Assembly (NCBI GenBank): GCA_965246905.1
Contig: CBDFFZ010000009.1
Span: 186,001 to 250,000 of the forward strand
Reading direction: 5' to 3'
DNA length: 64,000 nucleotides
From: UBA1952 sp965246905
GTDB lineage: Bacteria > Bacteroidota > Bacteroidia > Chitinophagales > Chitinophagaceae
Part shown: in pieces, positions 43,831 to 52,158 of the stretch
Layout: each line of letters begins with the position of its first letter
How positions within the stretch are numbered: position 1 is the first letter of the stretch
Position numbers and translations under genes: made by a program
The notes under the pieces: generated by a model
Database searches by the model: none
Told to the model about the DNA's origin: nothing
What the model saw: only the letters and a program-made list of their open reading frames with translations

Positions 43831-44514
43831 ATGATCAATTTACGTACAGGCACCATCAGTGTGCTTGCCGCAGGCATTCTTTTTTCCGGATGCGCAACCA
43901 TGAATAACACCCAGAAAGGCGCTGTGATTGGCGGCGGCAGCGGGGCTGTAGTTGGCGGCACGATCGGCGCGCTGATCAGCAAGAGGCCTGGTGGTGCGGC
44001 ATTAGGCGCACTTATCGGTGCTACGGTTGGCGGTGGCGCAGGAGCGCTCATTGGCCGCAGGATGGATAAGCAGGCAGCCGATCTGCAACAGCAACTTCCC
44101 GGCACTAATGTAGAACGGGTTGGGGAAGGCATTGTAGTATCCTTCGGCGATGGTGTGCTCTTTGCCACCAACAGCACTGAGCTTAATAATGCAGCCTATA
44201 ATTCTATGGATAAGCTGGTAGATGTACTGAACCGCTACCCCGATAATGATGTGGAAGTTGACGGCCATACCGACAGCCGCGGCACTATGGAATATAACCA
44301 GACACTATCCCAGCGCCGTGCGGAAACGGTAACCAGTTATCTTGCATCCAAAGGCATTGCCCGCCGCAGGATGACCGCGCGTGGCTTTGGCTTTGACGCG
44401 CCCAAGGCTACGAATGAAACCGTAGAAGGCCGGGCGGCAAACCGCAGGGTAGAGTTCCAGATATTTGCCAGTGAGCAGGCGCGAAAGGAGGCGCAGCGTA
44501 CTGCCGGGAATTGA
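43831..44514 (+). CDS. OmpA-family lipoprotein with glycine zipper
   Basis: A 227-aa lipoprotein (signal to LFSGC). A glycine-zipper segment (AVIGGGSGAVVGGTIGALI and a second copy) spans about residues 30-75 and may insert in the outer membrane. The C-terminal OmpA domain has VEVDGHTDSRGTMEYN and the LSQRRAETVTSYL peptidoglycan-binding helix. It probably anchors the outer membrane to the wall. It is a single gene with its own terminator. Confidence 0.88.
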   Translation: MINLRTGTISVLAAGILFSGCATMNNTQKGAVIGGGSGAVVGGTIGALISKRPGGAALGALIGATVGGGAGALIGRRMDKQAADLQQQLPGTNVERVGEGIVVSFGDGVLFATNSTELNNAAYNSMDKLVDVLNRYPDNDVEVDGHTDSRGTMEYNQTLSQRRAETVTSYLASKGIARRRMTARGFGFDAPKATNETVEGRAANRRVEFQIFASEQARKEAQRTAGN

Positions 44515-44534
44515 TCGTTTAATGCTGTATTTTT

Positions 44535-44565
44535 AAAGAGCCGTGTACTTACATGGCTCTTTTTG
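44535..44565 (+). terminator. intrinsic terminator of the OmpA lipoprotein gene
   Basis: A 12-bp stem with one G-T wobble (44535-44546 with 44551-44562), 4-nt loop, followed by T. Confidence 0.85.
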
Positions 44566-44592
44566 AATTTAAAGCTCCCCGCTTAGATAAAA

Positions 44593-45432
44593 ATGAATAC
44601 GACCCAGATGCTTGATGAGGCGCTGATTAAAAGTCTCATCCGACCCCGCCCTGTAGAAGGGCATAAAGGAACTTTTGGACATGCGCTTATTATGGCAGGC
44701 TCAGCTGGTAAGACGGGCACGGCCATTCTTTCCTCAAAAGCTGCACTGCGGTCCGGCTGCGGGTTACTTTCTGTGTTTACTATTGCTGATGCAATTACTC
44801 CTATACTTTGCCATTTGCCGGAGGCGATGCTCATCCGCAGAAAGAAAAAAGATAGCTGCCCGGATACGCAAAAATTTGATGCGATCGGCTTCGGGCCGGG
44901 CATTGGCCTGAATGCCCCTAGCGCGCAACTGTTGTTATCCCTGCTGGATTATTACCGAAAACCTTTGGTGATCGATGCCGATGGAATTACCCTGCTTTCG
45001 AAGCAACAGGAATTGTATCGCCTCCTCACGCCGCAAATGATCCTTACGCCGCACCCTGCAGAGTTCGACCGACTCACGCATAGCCATGATACGGTAGCAG
45101 ATCGCCTTGCTTCCCAGCTTGCATTCTCCGATAGGTATAAAGCGATCGTGGTTTTAAAAGGCCACCATACTACGATAACGCTCCCGGATGGAACGCTCTA
45201 TGAAAATACCACAGGCAATAATGGCATGGCTACAGCCGGCAGTGGCGATGTGCTCACCGGGATAATCACCTCGCTTTGCGCGCAAGGATATCCGGCCGGG
45301 CATGCAGCGTTGCTCGGCGTATTCCTGCATGGCTATGCCGGCGATGCCGCAGCTGCCCGCTTGTCTAAAACAAGCATGATCGCTTCAGACATTATTGCCG
45401 GAATCCCGGAATTCTTTAGAAAATTTGAGTAA
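44593..45432 (+). CDS. nnrD: ADP-dependent NAD(P)H-hydrate dehydratase
   Basis: A 279-aa ribokinase-like enzyme that repairs hydrated NAD(P)H. Motifs: GTFGHALIMAGSAGKTGTAIL, LVIDADGITLL, ILTPHPAEFDRL and the nucleotide-binding GNNGMATAGSGDVLTG. The NnrE epimerase domain, often fused at the N-terminus, is absent here and not in the window. It runs into the alpha/beta hydrolase gene 21 bp later on the same strand. Confidence 0.9.
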   Translation: MNTTQMLDEALIKSLIRPRPVEGHKGTFGHALIMAGSAGKTGTAILSSKAALRSGCGLLSVFTIADAITPILCHLPEAMLIRRKKKDSCPDTQKFDAIGFGPGIGLNAPSAQLLLSLLDYYRKPLVIDADGITLLSKQQELYRLLTPQMILTPHPAEFDRLTHSHDTVADRLASQLAFSDRYKAIVVLKGHHTTITLPDGTLYENTTGNNGMATAGSGDVLTGIITSLCAQGYPAGHAALLGVFLHGYAGDAAAARLSKTSMIASDIIAGIPEFFRKFE

Positions 45433-45453
45433 ACGCATCAATCCCGCTAAACC

Positions 45454-46323
45454 ATGATCGTAATGACCATCGAAAAAAACATGCTTATAAAAAATGCGAA
45501 TGCCCTGCCCATGGCTACTGACATTTTCTTTGAAGCTACCGGCCATCCAAAACCGGTAATCATCTATGCACATGGCTTCAATGGCTTTAAAGACTGGGGC
45601 AATTTCGATCTCATTGCGAAACGCTTTGCAGCGGCCGGGTTCGTATTTATCAAATTCAATTTTGCCAACAATGGCACTACACCGGAGCATCCTGAAGCTT
45701 TTGTGGATCTTGATGCCTATGCGGCGAACAGTTATACCAAAGAGCTGGATGATCTGGGCACTATAATCAATTGGGCAACTGATCCCGCCCATACTTATGC
45801 TCCAGAAATTGATTCTTCCAAAATTGGGTTGCTTGGGCACAGCTTAGGCGGCGGTATCGCTATTCTTAAAGCCGCGGAAGATGTACGCATAAGAGCGCTG
45901 ACTACCTGGGCATCCATAGCTGAATGCCAGACGCCGTGGGGCTCATGGCCGGACGCGCGTATGCAGGAATGGAAAGAAGCCGGTGTTCAATACATTGCCA
46001 ACAGCCGCACCGGCCAGCAGATGCCGCTCGGTTATCAGCTCTACGAAAATTTTGAACGCAATAAGGACCGGCTGAATATAGAGCAGGCAATAAGTTCCCT
46101 GCACATCCCGGTATTGCTTTGCCACGGCACGGCCGACCTTGCAGTACCTGTTGCAAAAGCATATTTGCTGCAGCAATGGCTGCCTTCAGCAAAGATTTTT
46201 ATAGTGGATTCCGATCACGTTTTCGGGCGTAAGCATCCGTGGACGAGCAACGCGCTGCCTGAGGCTGCTGATGAGGTGTTGAATGCTACAATAGATTTTT
46301 TCCGGGACGGCCTTAACAGGTAA
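45454..46323 (+). CDS. alpha/beta hydrolase
   Basis: A 289-aa soluble hydrolase: the oxyanion strand VIIYAHGFNGFKDWG, the nucleophile elbow GHSLGGG, the acid in CHGTADLAVP and the His in DSDHVFGRKHPW. No signal peptide. The nearest look-alikes are esterase/dienelactone-hydrolase-type proteins; the substrate is unknown. A second possible start (ATG at 45463) gives the same domain. It is probably cotranscribed with nnrD. Confidence 0.85.
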   Translation: MIVMTIEKNMLIKNANALPMATDIFFEATGHPKPVIIYAHGFNGFKDWGNFDLIAKRFAAAGFVFIKFNFANNGTTPEHPEAFVDLDAYAANSYTKELDDLGTIINWATDPAHTYAPEIDSSKIGLLGHSLGGGIAILKAAEDVRIRALTTWASIAECQTPWGSWPDARMQEWKEAGVQYIANSRTGQQMPLGYQLYENFERNKDRLNIEQAISSLHIPVLLCHGTADLAVPVAKAYLLQQWLPSAKIFIVDSDHVFGRKHPWTSNALPEAADEVLNATIDFFRDGLNR

Positions 46324-46344
46324 AGGCTGTGATCTGCCTTTTAA
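46322..46344 (+). terminator. short hairpin between convergent genes, weak terminator
   Basis: A 6-bp stem (46322-46327 with 46336-46341) followed by TTAATT. It sits between the hydrolase and SDR stops. Confidence 0.4.
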
Positions 46345-47349
46345 TTATGAGCTCATCTTTCGGATAAGCGCAATACCTGTAATAGCAATACCTGCTACCA
46401 GCGCTGCTTTACCAACCAGTTTTTTCTTTAGCAAAGGCTTGCTGCTCCCGCTGCTTCGGATGCCCATGCCATGAATCATCGTGCTGAGCACATTGCCATT
46501 TGTTGCACTTGCAGGCATACCTTTCTCAAAGGCAAACCGCATTATCCGCTCAGAAAGGATGCCCGTACCCTTTGGGAATAGCTGGTACACCATCTTAATG
46601 GCCGGTGCTGCAAAATCGGGGAAAGTATTGGCTCTTGGTCTTTCTGCGCGCGCTATCATCGCATCCGCCACTCGTAGCGGATCAAACAGTAAAAAAGGCG
46701 GTATATCCAGCTTTGCTCCGGTATAATTTGCTGCATGGCCCAGTCCCGGCGTATTTAAAAAAGCAGGAAACAGATCGCAGATATGTATGCCAGGCCATGC
46801 GCTTAGCTCTGCACGCAGCGAAGCCCCGAATGCCTGTAGCCCGGCCTTGCTTGCCGAGTAGGCTGCAGCATAAGGCAGGCTCACAAAGCCACCGATGGAA
46901 ATATTATTGATGAGCACTCCGCGCCCCTGTTTTTTAAAATAAGGCAGAACAGCGTATGCGCCGTGCATATACCCGATCAGGTTGGTGCGCACCACCTGGT
47001 CATGCACCGCAACAGGAGTTGCATCAAAAGGGCCGGCTGCGAGCACGCCTGCATTGTTTACCCACACATCTATGGTGCCGCCGCCAAACTTTGCTGCAGC
47101 TATTGCCAGCGCTTCCACAGCTGCGGGGTCTGTTACATCTGTTGGTACCGCTTTTGCGCGTGCGCCCAGCTCTTCGCAGGCCAGTACTAAATGGCGCAGT
47201 GCTTCTTCCCGCCGGGCTGCAGCTATGATTGTGGCTCCTTTTGCGGCAAATGCCAGCGCTGCCGCTTTGCCCACGCCGCTGCTTGCGCCGGTAATGACTA
47301 CAGTTTTTCCTTTAAAAGATGTTGTGGGATGAAGGTGGGATGTGCTCAT
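46345..47349 (-). CDS. short-chain dehydrogenase/reductase with C-terminal membrane helix
   Basis: A 334-aa protein with a classical SDR core: TGASSGVG (20-27), NNAG (98-101), catalytic Ser151, Tyr164 and Lys168 (YSASK). The C-terminal 30 residues (LVGKAALVAGIAITGIALI) form a likely membrane anchor after a basic KPLLKKK segment. Substrate unknown. It stands alone on the minus strand between the hydrolase and small membrane protein genes. Confidence 0.88.
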   Translation of the reverse strand: MSTSHLHPTTSFKGKTVVITGASSGVGKAAALAFAAKGATIIAAARREEALRHLVLACEELGARAKAVPTDVTDPAAVEALAIAAAKFGGGTIDVWVNNAGVLAAGPFDATPVAVHDQVVRTNLIGYMHGAYAVLPYFKKQGRGVLINNISIGGFVSLPYAAAYSASKAGLQAFGASLRAELSAWPGIHICDLFPAFLNTPGLGHAANYTGAKLDIPPFLLFDPLRVADAMIARAERPRANTFPDFAAPAIKMVYQLFPKGTGILSERIMRFAFEKGMPASATNGNVLSTMIHGMGIRSSGSSKPLLKKKLVGKAALVAGIAITGIALIRKMSS

Positions 47350-47389
47350 GCATTAATGGTGCATAAAATCTGCGCCAGCTTGCGTATTG

Positions 47390-47434
47390 AAAAAAGAAAA
47401 GCGCAAAAAGGATAATAGCTCCTCTTTGCGCTTT
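47390..47434 (-). terminator. intrinsic terminator of the small membrane protein gene
   Basis: A 15-bp stem with one mismatch (47398-47412 with 47420-47434), followed on the minus strand by TTTTCTTTTTT. Confidence 0.85.
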
Positions 47435-47452
47435 AATTATTTTTTAAAAAAT

Positions 47453-47725
47453 TTAAACGTTGTTATCACGTATCACCGTGGTACGCTCAACGGTTGTAGT
47501 ACGGTTGCGGCTGCTCAGGGCCACGATGATAATGATCAGCAATACTACTGCGCCGGCAATCCACATCCAATTGTTGGCAAACCAGGAGGGGTCTACACCG
47601 TTGGACGAGTTTGTGGTGGTAGTGGTAGAGGACGATGAGGAGCCGCCGGACTCCTGTGCACCAGCGCTGATAGCAGTGACTACCACGAGCATAAAGCTCA
47701 GCAAGGCGGGCATTATTTTTTTCAT
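47453..47725 (-). CDS. small secreted-then-anchored membrane protein
   Basis: From the ATG at 47725 (MKKIMPALLSFMLVVVTAIS) the protein has 90 aa: a signal peptide, a Ser/Thr/Asn-rich linker (SSSSSTTTTTNSSNG), a membrane helix (WMWIAGAVVLLIIIIVAL) and a basic tail. No domain known. It follows the PRPP-synthetase-like small gene by 45 bp. The start at 47761 would add 12 residues before the signal. Confidence 0.65.
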   Translation of the reverse strand: MKKIMPALLSFMLVVVTAISAGAQESGGSSSSSTTTTTNSSNGVDPSWFANNWMWIAGAVVLLIIIIVALSSRNRTTTVERTTVIRDNNV

Positions 47726-47770
47726 AATCGGAAAGGTTTTAAAAGAAATGGTAAAATCCATGCCAAAGGA

Positions 47771-48133
47771 TTACGCCTGCTTCGTGGTTTGCTTTTTAAT
47801 GCTTTCTACTTCCTTTATAAAATCATTCACGCCGGCATCTGAATAAGTGCCGTAAGCGTCTGTTAGTGTGCCTTTCATCCCGCCGGTGGTTTCTATTACG
47901 TAGAGGATGGCCATATCATCGGGGTTGGATGCTCCTTCAAAGCGGAAGAAGTTGACAATGTTTACTTCATCCGGCTTAAATGATTGCTCCCCGGTAGGCG
48001 CAAAAAGCTTCTTGTTCTTTACGGAGAAATTTTCCGTATATCCTTTCCGGATCATGCTGTTGCTGCATTCTACTAAGGTATTCATCCCTGCAAGCGTGGA
48101 TGTTCTGAGGTGATCCTGCTGATTCGGTTCCAT
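47771..48133 (-). CDS. small conserved hypothetical protein
   Basis: A 120-aa soluble protein with the segments LVECSNSMIRKGYTENF, VNFFRFEGASNPDDMAIL and GMKGTLTDAYGTYSDAG. From memory this pattern occurs in many Bacteroidota proteins of about 100 aa that databases sometimes label phosphoribosylpyrophosphate synthetase; I see no PRPP synthetase motif, so the label is unsupported. Probably cotranscribed with the membrane protein that follows. Confidence 0.7.
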   Translation of the reverse strand: MEPNQQDHLRTSTLAGMNTLVECSNSMIRKGYTENFSVKNKKLFAPTGEQSFKPDEVNIVNFFRFEGASNPDDMAILYVIETTGGMKGTLTDAYGTYSDAGVNDFIKEVESIKKQTTKQA

Positions 48134-48337
48134 GGTTGTGTGTGTTTGTATAATTAACCTCTACAAAATTAAGACCAGCGGAATATTGGGAAAAAAACGG
48201 GACAGGTATCCGTGTTGCAGCCATCCGGGTTTTATGGGGATATTGCGAATAAATACATAACATATTTAAAATCGATCTGATTTGTACACTAATCTATCGC
48301 TATCATTCCAAAAAAATAATCTCTGACTAAATTCACC

Positions 48338-48371
48338 AAAAAGATCCCGGCCGCTATCAGCAACCGGGATC
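48338..48371 (-). terminator. intrinsic terminator of the TPR/PstS cluster
   Basis: A perfect 8-bp stem (GATCCCGG at 48343-48350 with 48364-48371), followed on the minus strand by TTTTT. Confidence 0.75.
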
Positions 48372-48396
48372 GGTTTAGGTATTATATTCGTTTAAT

Positions 48397-49404
48397 TTAC
48401 TTTGCCTTTGTGCCTTTGGCAGGAGTAGCGGCTTTTACAGGGGTAGCGCTCTTTGCAGGCTTGGCCATCAGATCCTTTAGCTGCTTTGCAAGCGCATCAT
48501 CCGGGCTTATTTCCGTGATCTTATCAAGGTAAGTTTGCGTGGCAGCCTTATTGCCCTTATTGTAGTTTACGAGCGCATAATATTTGTACACCGTAACAAG
48601 GTCCGTTTTCTTCTCATAATTCTCGCCAACTATGCCCAGCCACTTATCATAGTATTGCATGGCAGCGCCTGTTTTAGCTTCAGCATCCTGCGCAGCAGCT
48701 ACACGGCCACGCCAGTAAGTGGAAGAATTCTCACTGGGGAATTTTGTTTCCATCTGTGCGAATATTTTATCCGCAGCAGGGTAATCTTTAGCGTAGTAGG
48801 TCATCGTGCCCCACCAGAAATAATCGAGCACAGTGGCCTTATCGGCATTAGCGTTAATGGCTTTGCTGTAGTATTCAGCAGATTTTTTAAACCCTGCTTC
48901 GCTATTCATAGCGCGGTAGCTCTCGGCAATATCGGTATATACTTTGCCTTTATTAGCAGAAGTATCGGCATTGATCGCCTGCAAAAAATAGCCTTCGGCA
49001 GAGTCTGCCAGCTTCATCTGCCCGAAAAGCTTACCCATATACAGGTAATCGGATGGGATGATGCGCTTTGCATCCTGCTTCGCAAAGAAAGTGCGCATGT
49101 TCTGCATCGAATTGGTATAATCCTTTGTTTCATACTGACTGTAGCCCAGCAAGCGATACATGTAGGGCTTGGTATTGCAGGTGCTTACCACTTCATTCAG
49201 TTTGGTAATAGCAGCCGGATAATCCTTTCCGAGAAAGAGAATGTTGGCATACTGTATCTGGTCATCGCAGGATTTATCTGAATATTGCAGGTAGCTTTCA
49301 ATATTCTGACGTGCAATCGCATACTTGCCCGAATAGAAATAAGCATTGGCAAGATCGCGGTAAGGAATTCGGGTTGGTAGGGTCGGCGTCCTTTGCCTTG
49401 CCAT
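48397..49404 (-). CDS. TPR protein, C-terminal part of a gene split by a frameshift
   Basis: A 335-codon frame with TPR-like repeats (DLANAYFYSGKYAIARQNI, YLYMGKLFGQMKLADSAEGYF, YYALVNYNKGNKAATQTYL) and a low-complexity tail (KSATPVKAATPAKGTKAK). The ATG at 49404 is spurious: the first 15 residues are an out-of-frame reading of the upstream gene. The true protein continues from the frame at 49298-50023. Removing one A from the AA at 49363-49364 gives an unbroken TPR from DPTNPNS into YRDLANAYF, making one protein of about 541 aa. See the findings. Confidence 0.75.
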   Translation of the reverse strand: MARQRTPTLPTRIPYRDLANAYFYSGKYAIARQNIESYLQYSDKSCDDQIQYANILFLGKDYPAAITKLNEVVSTCNTKPYMYRLLGYSQYETKDYTNSMQNMRTFFAKQDAKRIIPSDYLYMGKLFGQMKLADSAEGYFLQAINADTSANKGKVYTDIAESYRAMNSEAGFKKSAEYYSKAINANADKATVLDYFWWGTMTYYAKDYPAADKIFAQMETKFPSENSSTYWRGRVAAAQDAEAKTGAAMQYYDKWLGIVGENYEKKTDLVTVYKYYALVNYNKGNKAATQTYLDKITEISPDDALAKQLKDLMAKPAKSATPVKAATPAKGTKAK

Positions 49405-50023
49405 AATTATCCAGGGCGCTGGTATAGTTGCGGGCAGAGTACCACAGGGATCCTATCCGGCTGTAGCCGAGCGAGTTCTTCGCATCTTTAGCTACTGCAT
49501 TCTCGTAGTTGTTCATGGCCTCGCCACCACCGGTACTTTGTTTAAGGTAGGCATCGCCGAGGCCAATGCGTACATCCACATTATCGAGCTTTTTTTCAAG
49601 GGCTTTTTTGTAGAGATCAATAGCCTGCTGCGGGTTGCCGCCGCCATAATTGATGGCATCCGCCGCATAGACAAGCGGCTGCGCATCTTTCTTGCCTGCC
49701 TTATCGGCTACAGAAAGCGCGAGGCGCTGCCCTTCGGCCGCATTGCCTGTTTCGTAAGCTACACGTGCCATTCCTGCTATATTGGCCAGATCAGCCGGGT
49801 ATTTTGCAAAATCTGCACGCGCAGCTTCGCGGTTGCCGGAGCCAAGCTCAGCTAGGCCGAGGTAATAGTTGGCCGCGGCATTGGTAGCTGCCATCGGGGC
49901 CAGTATTTTTCGGGCACTTTCATACCGCTCATATTTTACCATCTTTATTCCTTCTTCCAGGGATTGCGCACGGGCGCCGATGCTCAGCGCGAAAAGCGCA
50001 GCAAGCATCATTGGTTGCTTCAT
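49298..50023 (-). CDS. TPR protein, N-terminal part of a gene split by a frameshift
   Basis: From the ATG at 50023 (MKQPMMLAALFALSIGARAQ signal) this frame encodes TPR repeats (NYYLGLAELGSGNREAARADF, VDVRIGLGDAYLKQSTGGGEAM, LGYSRIGSLWYSARNYTSAL) and ends in an unrelated tail, RSCQCLFLFGQVCDCTSEY, after the frame is lost near 49363. The last about 20 residues are therefore probably not native. It is downstream of the PstS-like lipoprotein, likely in one operon. The periplasmic TPR protein may work with that protein in the envelope. Confidence 0.75.
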   Translation of the reverse strand: MKQPMMLAALFALSIGARAQSLEEGIKMVKYERYESARKILAPMAATNAAANYYLGLAELGSGNREAARADFAKYPADLANIAGMARVAYETGNAAEGQRLALSVADKAGKKDAQPLVYAADAINYGGGNPQQAIDLYKKALEKKLDNVDVRIGLGDAYLKQSTGGGEAMNNYENAVAKDAKNSLGYSRIGSLWYSARNYTSALDNYGKAKDADPTNPNSLPRSCQCLFLFGQVCDCTSEY

Positions 50024-50108
50024 AGTCATTGATACGTTCATTGTTTAAGTCAGGTAGTCTTTTTAGACGGATAGGCGTTTGCTGCGTTTAGAAAAGAAAG
50101 ATAAGCGG

Positions 50109-51008
50109 TTAGTTAATGGATGCTTCGCGGATTTGAATGTTGGTGCGGATCGGGAATAGGTGCGAATGGAAAAAGATAAGCTGCCCGCGCTCATGCGCCA
50201 TAAAATTGGCAAAGCCGGAGCCGAGGCCGGTCCAGGTTTCGCGGTTGATATAATAAAGATGGCGGGTAAGCGGGTAAGTGCGTAGCGCTACGTATGCCTG
50301 GTAAGGCTTATTGTATTCTCCTGTTTTAGGATCCTGCATGGCCACCACTTTTATTTTGGATAAGAACGAGCCCGTAGTGCTGTCGCGGTCGTCACTGATG
50401 TAAGGCAGGCCTATCAGGCCAATGGCAGCAGGATTTTTCGCCACATAATCCACCACGGCGGGGTTACTTTTAGCGGCATATATATTTTTGCCGGGGGCCT
50501 GCCCGCGCAGAATGGAATCCGTCATAAAGCGCACAGTGCTGGAGCCTTCATTATCTACAACAACGGTGTATTTTGTTTTGTATTGTCCGGTAAGTATGGC
50601 TTTCAGGTTATCAATAGTCAGCGCAGTATCAGGTGAAGCAGGATTTACGATAATGGCTACTGCATCGCGGGCAATATCTAAGGAAGAAGGCGCGATGGCA
50701 TTTTCCTCACAGAATTTTGTTTCTACAGCATTGAGCGGTCGTGTAACCAATACTATGCGAGCCTTATTTTCCAAAAGATCTTTAATACAATCGCTTTCGG
50801 ATTTATAATGCGCGATAATATGCGCTTCAGGATAGGAGCTGTCAAAAACTTTCAGCTCCTGCTCAATGATGGGCCGGTAAGTTTCATCTACAGAGATATC
50901 CACTTTGCCGGTAGTAAGCGTATCGGTAGGCACATTAGAGTCTTGCCTGCAACCGGCAAAAACTATGCAGGCGGCAAACAGCAATACAGGAAAGAGCAAA
51001 ATACGCAT
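50109..51008 (-). CDS. PstS-like substrate-binding lipoprotein
   Basis: From the ATG at 51008 (MRILLFPVLLFAACIVFAGC, lipobox FAGC) the protein has 299 aa with the periplasmic phosphate-binding fold: KVDISVDETYRPIIEQELKV, LVTRPLNAVE, AIIVNPASPDTALTIDNLK and VVVDNEGSSTVRFM, the phosphate-site-like block. No ABC permease or ATPase genes are near. In Bacteroidota, PstS-like proteins next to TPR proteins are often encoded with ExbB/ExbD/TonB genes, so an envelope-energy role is more likely than phosphate uptake; that is inference. Confidence 0.78.
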   Translation of the reverse strand: MRILLFPVLLFAACIVFAGCRQDSNVPTDTLTTGKVDISVDETYRPIIEQELKVFDSSYPEAHIIAHYKSESDCIKDLLENKARIVLVTRPLNAVETKFCEENAIAPSSLDIARDAVAIIVNPASPDTALTIDNLKAILTGQYKTKYTVVVDNEGSSTVRFMTDSILRGQAPGKNIYAAKSNPAVVDYVAKNPAAIGLIGLPYISDDRDSTTGSFLSKIKVVAMQDPKTGEYNKPYQAYVALRTYPLTRHLYYINRETWTGLGSGFANFMAHERGQLIFFHSHLFPIRTNIQIREASIN

Positions 51009-51094
51009 CAGGGCAATTTTAGCCAAAAAAGAGGAAAGCGAACAGGAAATAGAAAATGTGTAACATGAATTTAACAGCGAAAGCCGTTCTATGC

Positions 51095-51343
51095 CTAAGC
51101 CTCTTCCTCGTCAGCCATGCGCAGATCACTCACGCCGCGCCAAATCCGAAAGGCACCATAAATGAACATTAAAGCAGCGAAACCAAAGGCCCATCCTGCG
51201 GATAGCTGTACTGCTCCAAATTTGCGCATAGTGCCCGCAATAACACCAACCACTATAAAGAAAAGCCCCATAATGATGTGTAAGACCGGCCAGAGGCGAA
51301 ACCTGAATGCGGGGCGGCGGGAATTATTTGGATCGGGACTCAT
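51095..51343 (-). CDS. small two-helix membrane protein
   Basis: An 82-aa protein with two membrane helices (VLHIIMGLFFIVVGVIAG and AGWAFGFAALMFIYGAFRIW), a basic N-terminus and an acidic C-terminus (DEEEA). It is 86 bp upstream of the PstS-like gene on the same strand and may head that operon. No family recognised. Confidence 0.65.
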   Translation of the reverse strand: MSPDPNNSRRPAFRFRLWPVLHIIMGLFFIVVGVIAGTMRKFGAVQLSAGWAFGFAALMFIYGAFRIWRGVSDLRMADEEEA

Positions 51344-51485
51344 AAGTAAGGCAATTGATTTAGGTGCGAAGATAAGACGCCGTTTCAGCCGGTTTACATA
51401 AACGGCCCTGCCTGTAGAAAAACTTCACTTCTGATATAAAGAAATACTTTGTTCTAAATGAACCTCCCGGTTAATGTACGGGCAT

Positions 51486-51520
51486 AAAAAAAGAGACCGC
51501 GGGTTAGAGCAATCTCTTTT
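51486..51520 (-). terminator. intrinsic terminator of the histone-like gene
   Basis: An 8-bp AAAAGAGA/TCTCTTTT stem (51489-51496 with 51513-51520), followed on the minus strand by a run of T. Confidence 0.8.
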
Positions 51521-51536
51521 CTTTTTAAGCCGGGGC

Positions 51537-51902
51537 TTATTTCTTCTTTACTGGTGCAGCTTTCTTTACAGGAGCTACAGACTTTTTAGCTGGTGCTGCT
51601 GCTTTCTTTGCAGGAGCAGCAGCTTTCTTGGCTGGTGCGGCAGCCTTCTTTGCAGGGGCTGCTGCTTTTTTAGCAGGCGCAGCGGCCTTTTTAGCCGGTG
51701 CTGCTGCTTTCTTTGCAGGAGCAGCCGCTTTCTTCGCTGGCGCTGCAGCCTTCTTTGCAGGGGCTGCTGCTTTTTTAGCAGGTGCCGCCGCTTTCTTGGC
51801 TGGTGCTGCTGATTTGGATGCGCTTGCGCCCTTTGAAGGCGTAGCGGCTTTCTTGGCTGGTGCTGCTGCTTTTTTTGCAGGAGCTTTTGTTGCTGTTGCC
51901 AT
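51537..51902 (-). CDS. histone H1-like Lys/Ala/Pro repeat protein
   Basis: A 121-aa protein made almost wholly of Ala, Lys and Pro. The array holds ten consecutive perfect AAAPAKK heptads plus degenerate units at both ends. Such tails resemble eukaryotic H1 C-terminal domains and bacterial Hc-type proteins that bind DNA nonspecifically and compact it. The repeats are encoded with varied synonymous codons but contain duplicated blocks, so the length probably changes by recombination. An antisense frame stays open because of the repeat and is not a gene. Confidence 0.85.
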   Translation of the reverse strand: MATATKAPAKKAAAPAKKAATPSKGASASKSAAPAKKAAAPAKKAAAPAKKAAAPAKKAAAPAKKAAAPAKKAAAPAKKAAAPAKKAAAPAKKAAAPAKKAAAPAKKSVAPVKKAAPVKKK

Positions 51903-52018
51903 AACCGTTGTGAATTTAAGGGTTAAAAAAAGAACTTATGTCAATACTGCTTTGGCGGGTTAGTGCTTACCGGCAGTAATGGTTACGCATGTTGTCTTCG
52001 TTTTAATAACAGCACAGA

Positions 52019-52093
52019 AGCAGTAATGAGTTGTGAAATCATTGCTGCCCGATTTACCAGGTGATGGAAATGGGTTGTGAAACCATTTCCGCC
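52019..52093 (+). repeat. twin hairpins with an identical 9-nt loop
   Basis: Two hairpins lie in tandem. Hairpin 1: CAGTAATGA (52021-52029), loop GTTGTGAAA, TCATTGCTG (52039-52047), one T-G wobble. Hairpin 2: GGAAATGG (52066-52073), the same loop GTTGTGAAA, CCATTTCC (52083-52090). The loop-closing pair is A-T in one and G-C in the other. They lie in the 256-bp gap between the histone-like gene and rpmA. No T tract follows on either strand. Confidence 0.6.
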
Positions 52094-52158
52094 TGATCGA
52101 AAAATTAATATCAATAAATAAAGAACTTCTTAGTCTTAAAGGCAAAACCGCCGGGCGG

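Noticed and set aside
51537..51902. CRISPR-like reading of the short repeats
   Set aside because: Repeats are contiguous without spacers and encode AAAPAKK in frame.
51628..51963. 111-codon plus-strand frame opposite the histone-like gene
   Set aside because: The 21-bp repeat keeps the opposite frame open automatically; AAAFFAG repeats have no signal of their own.
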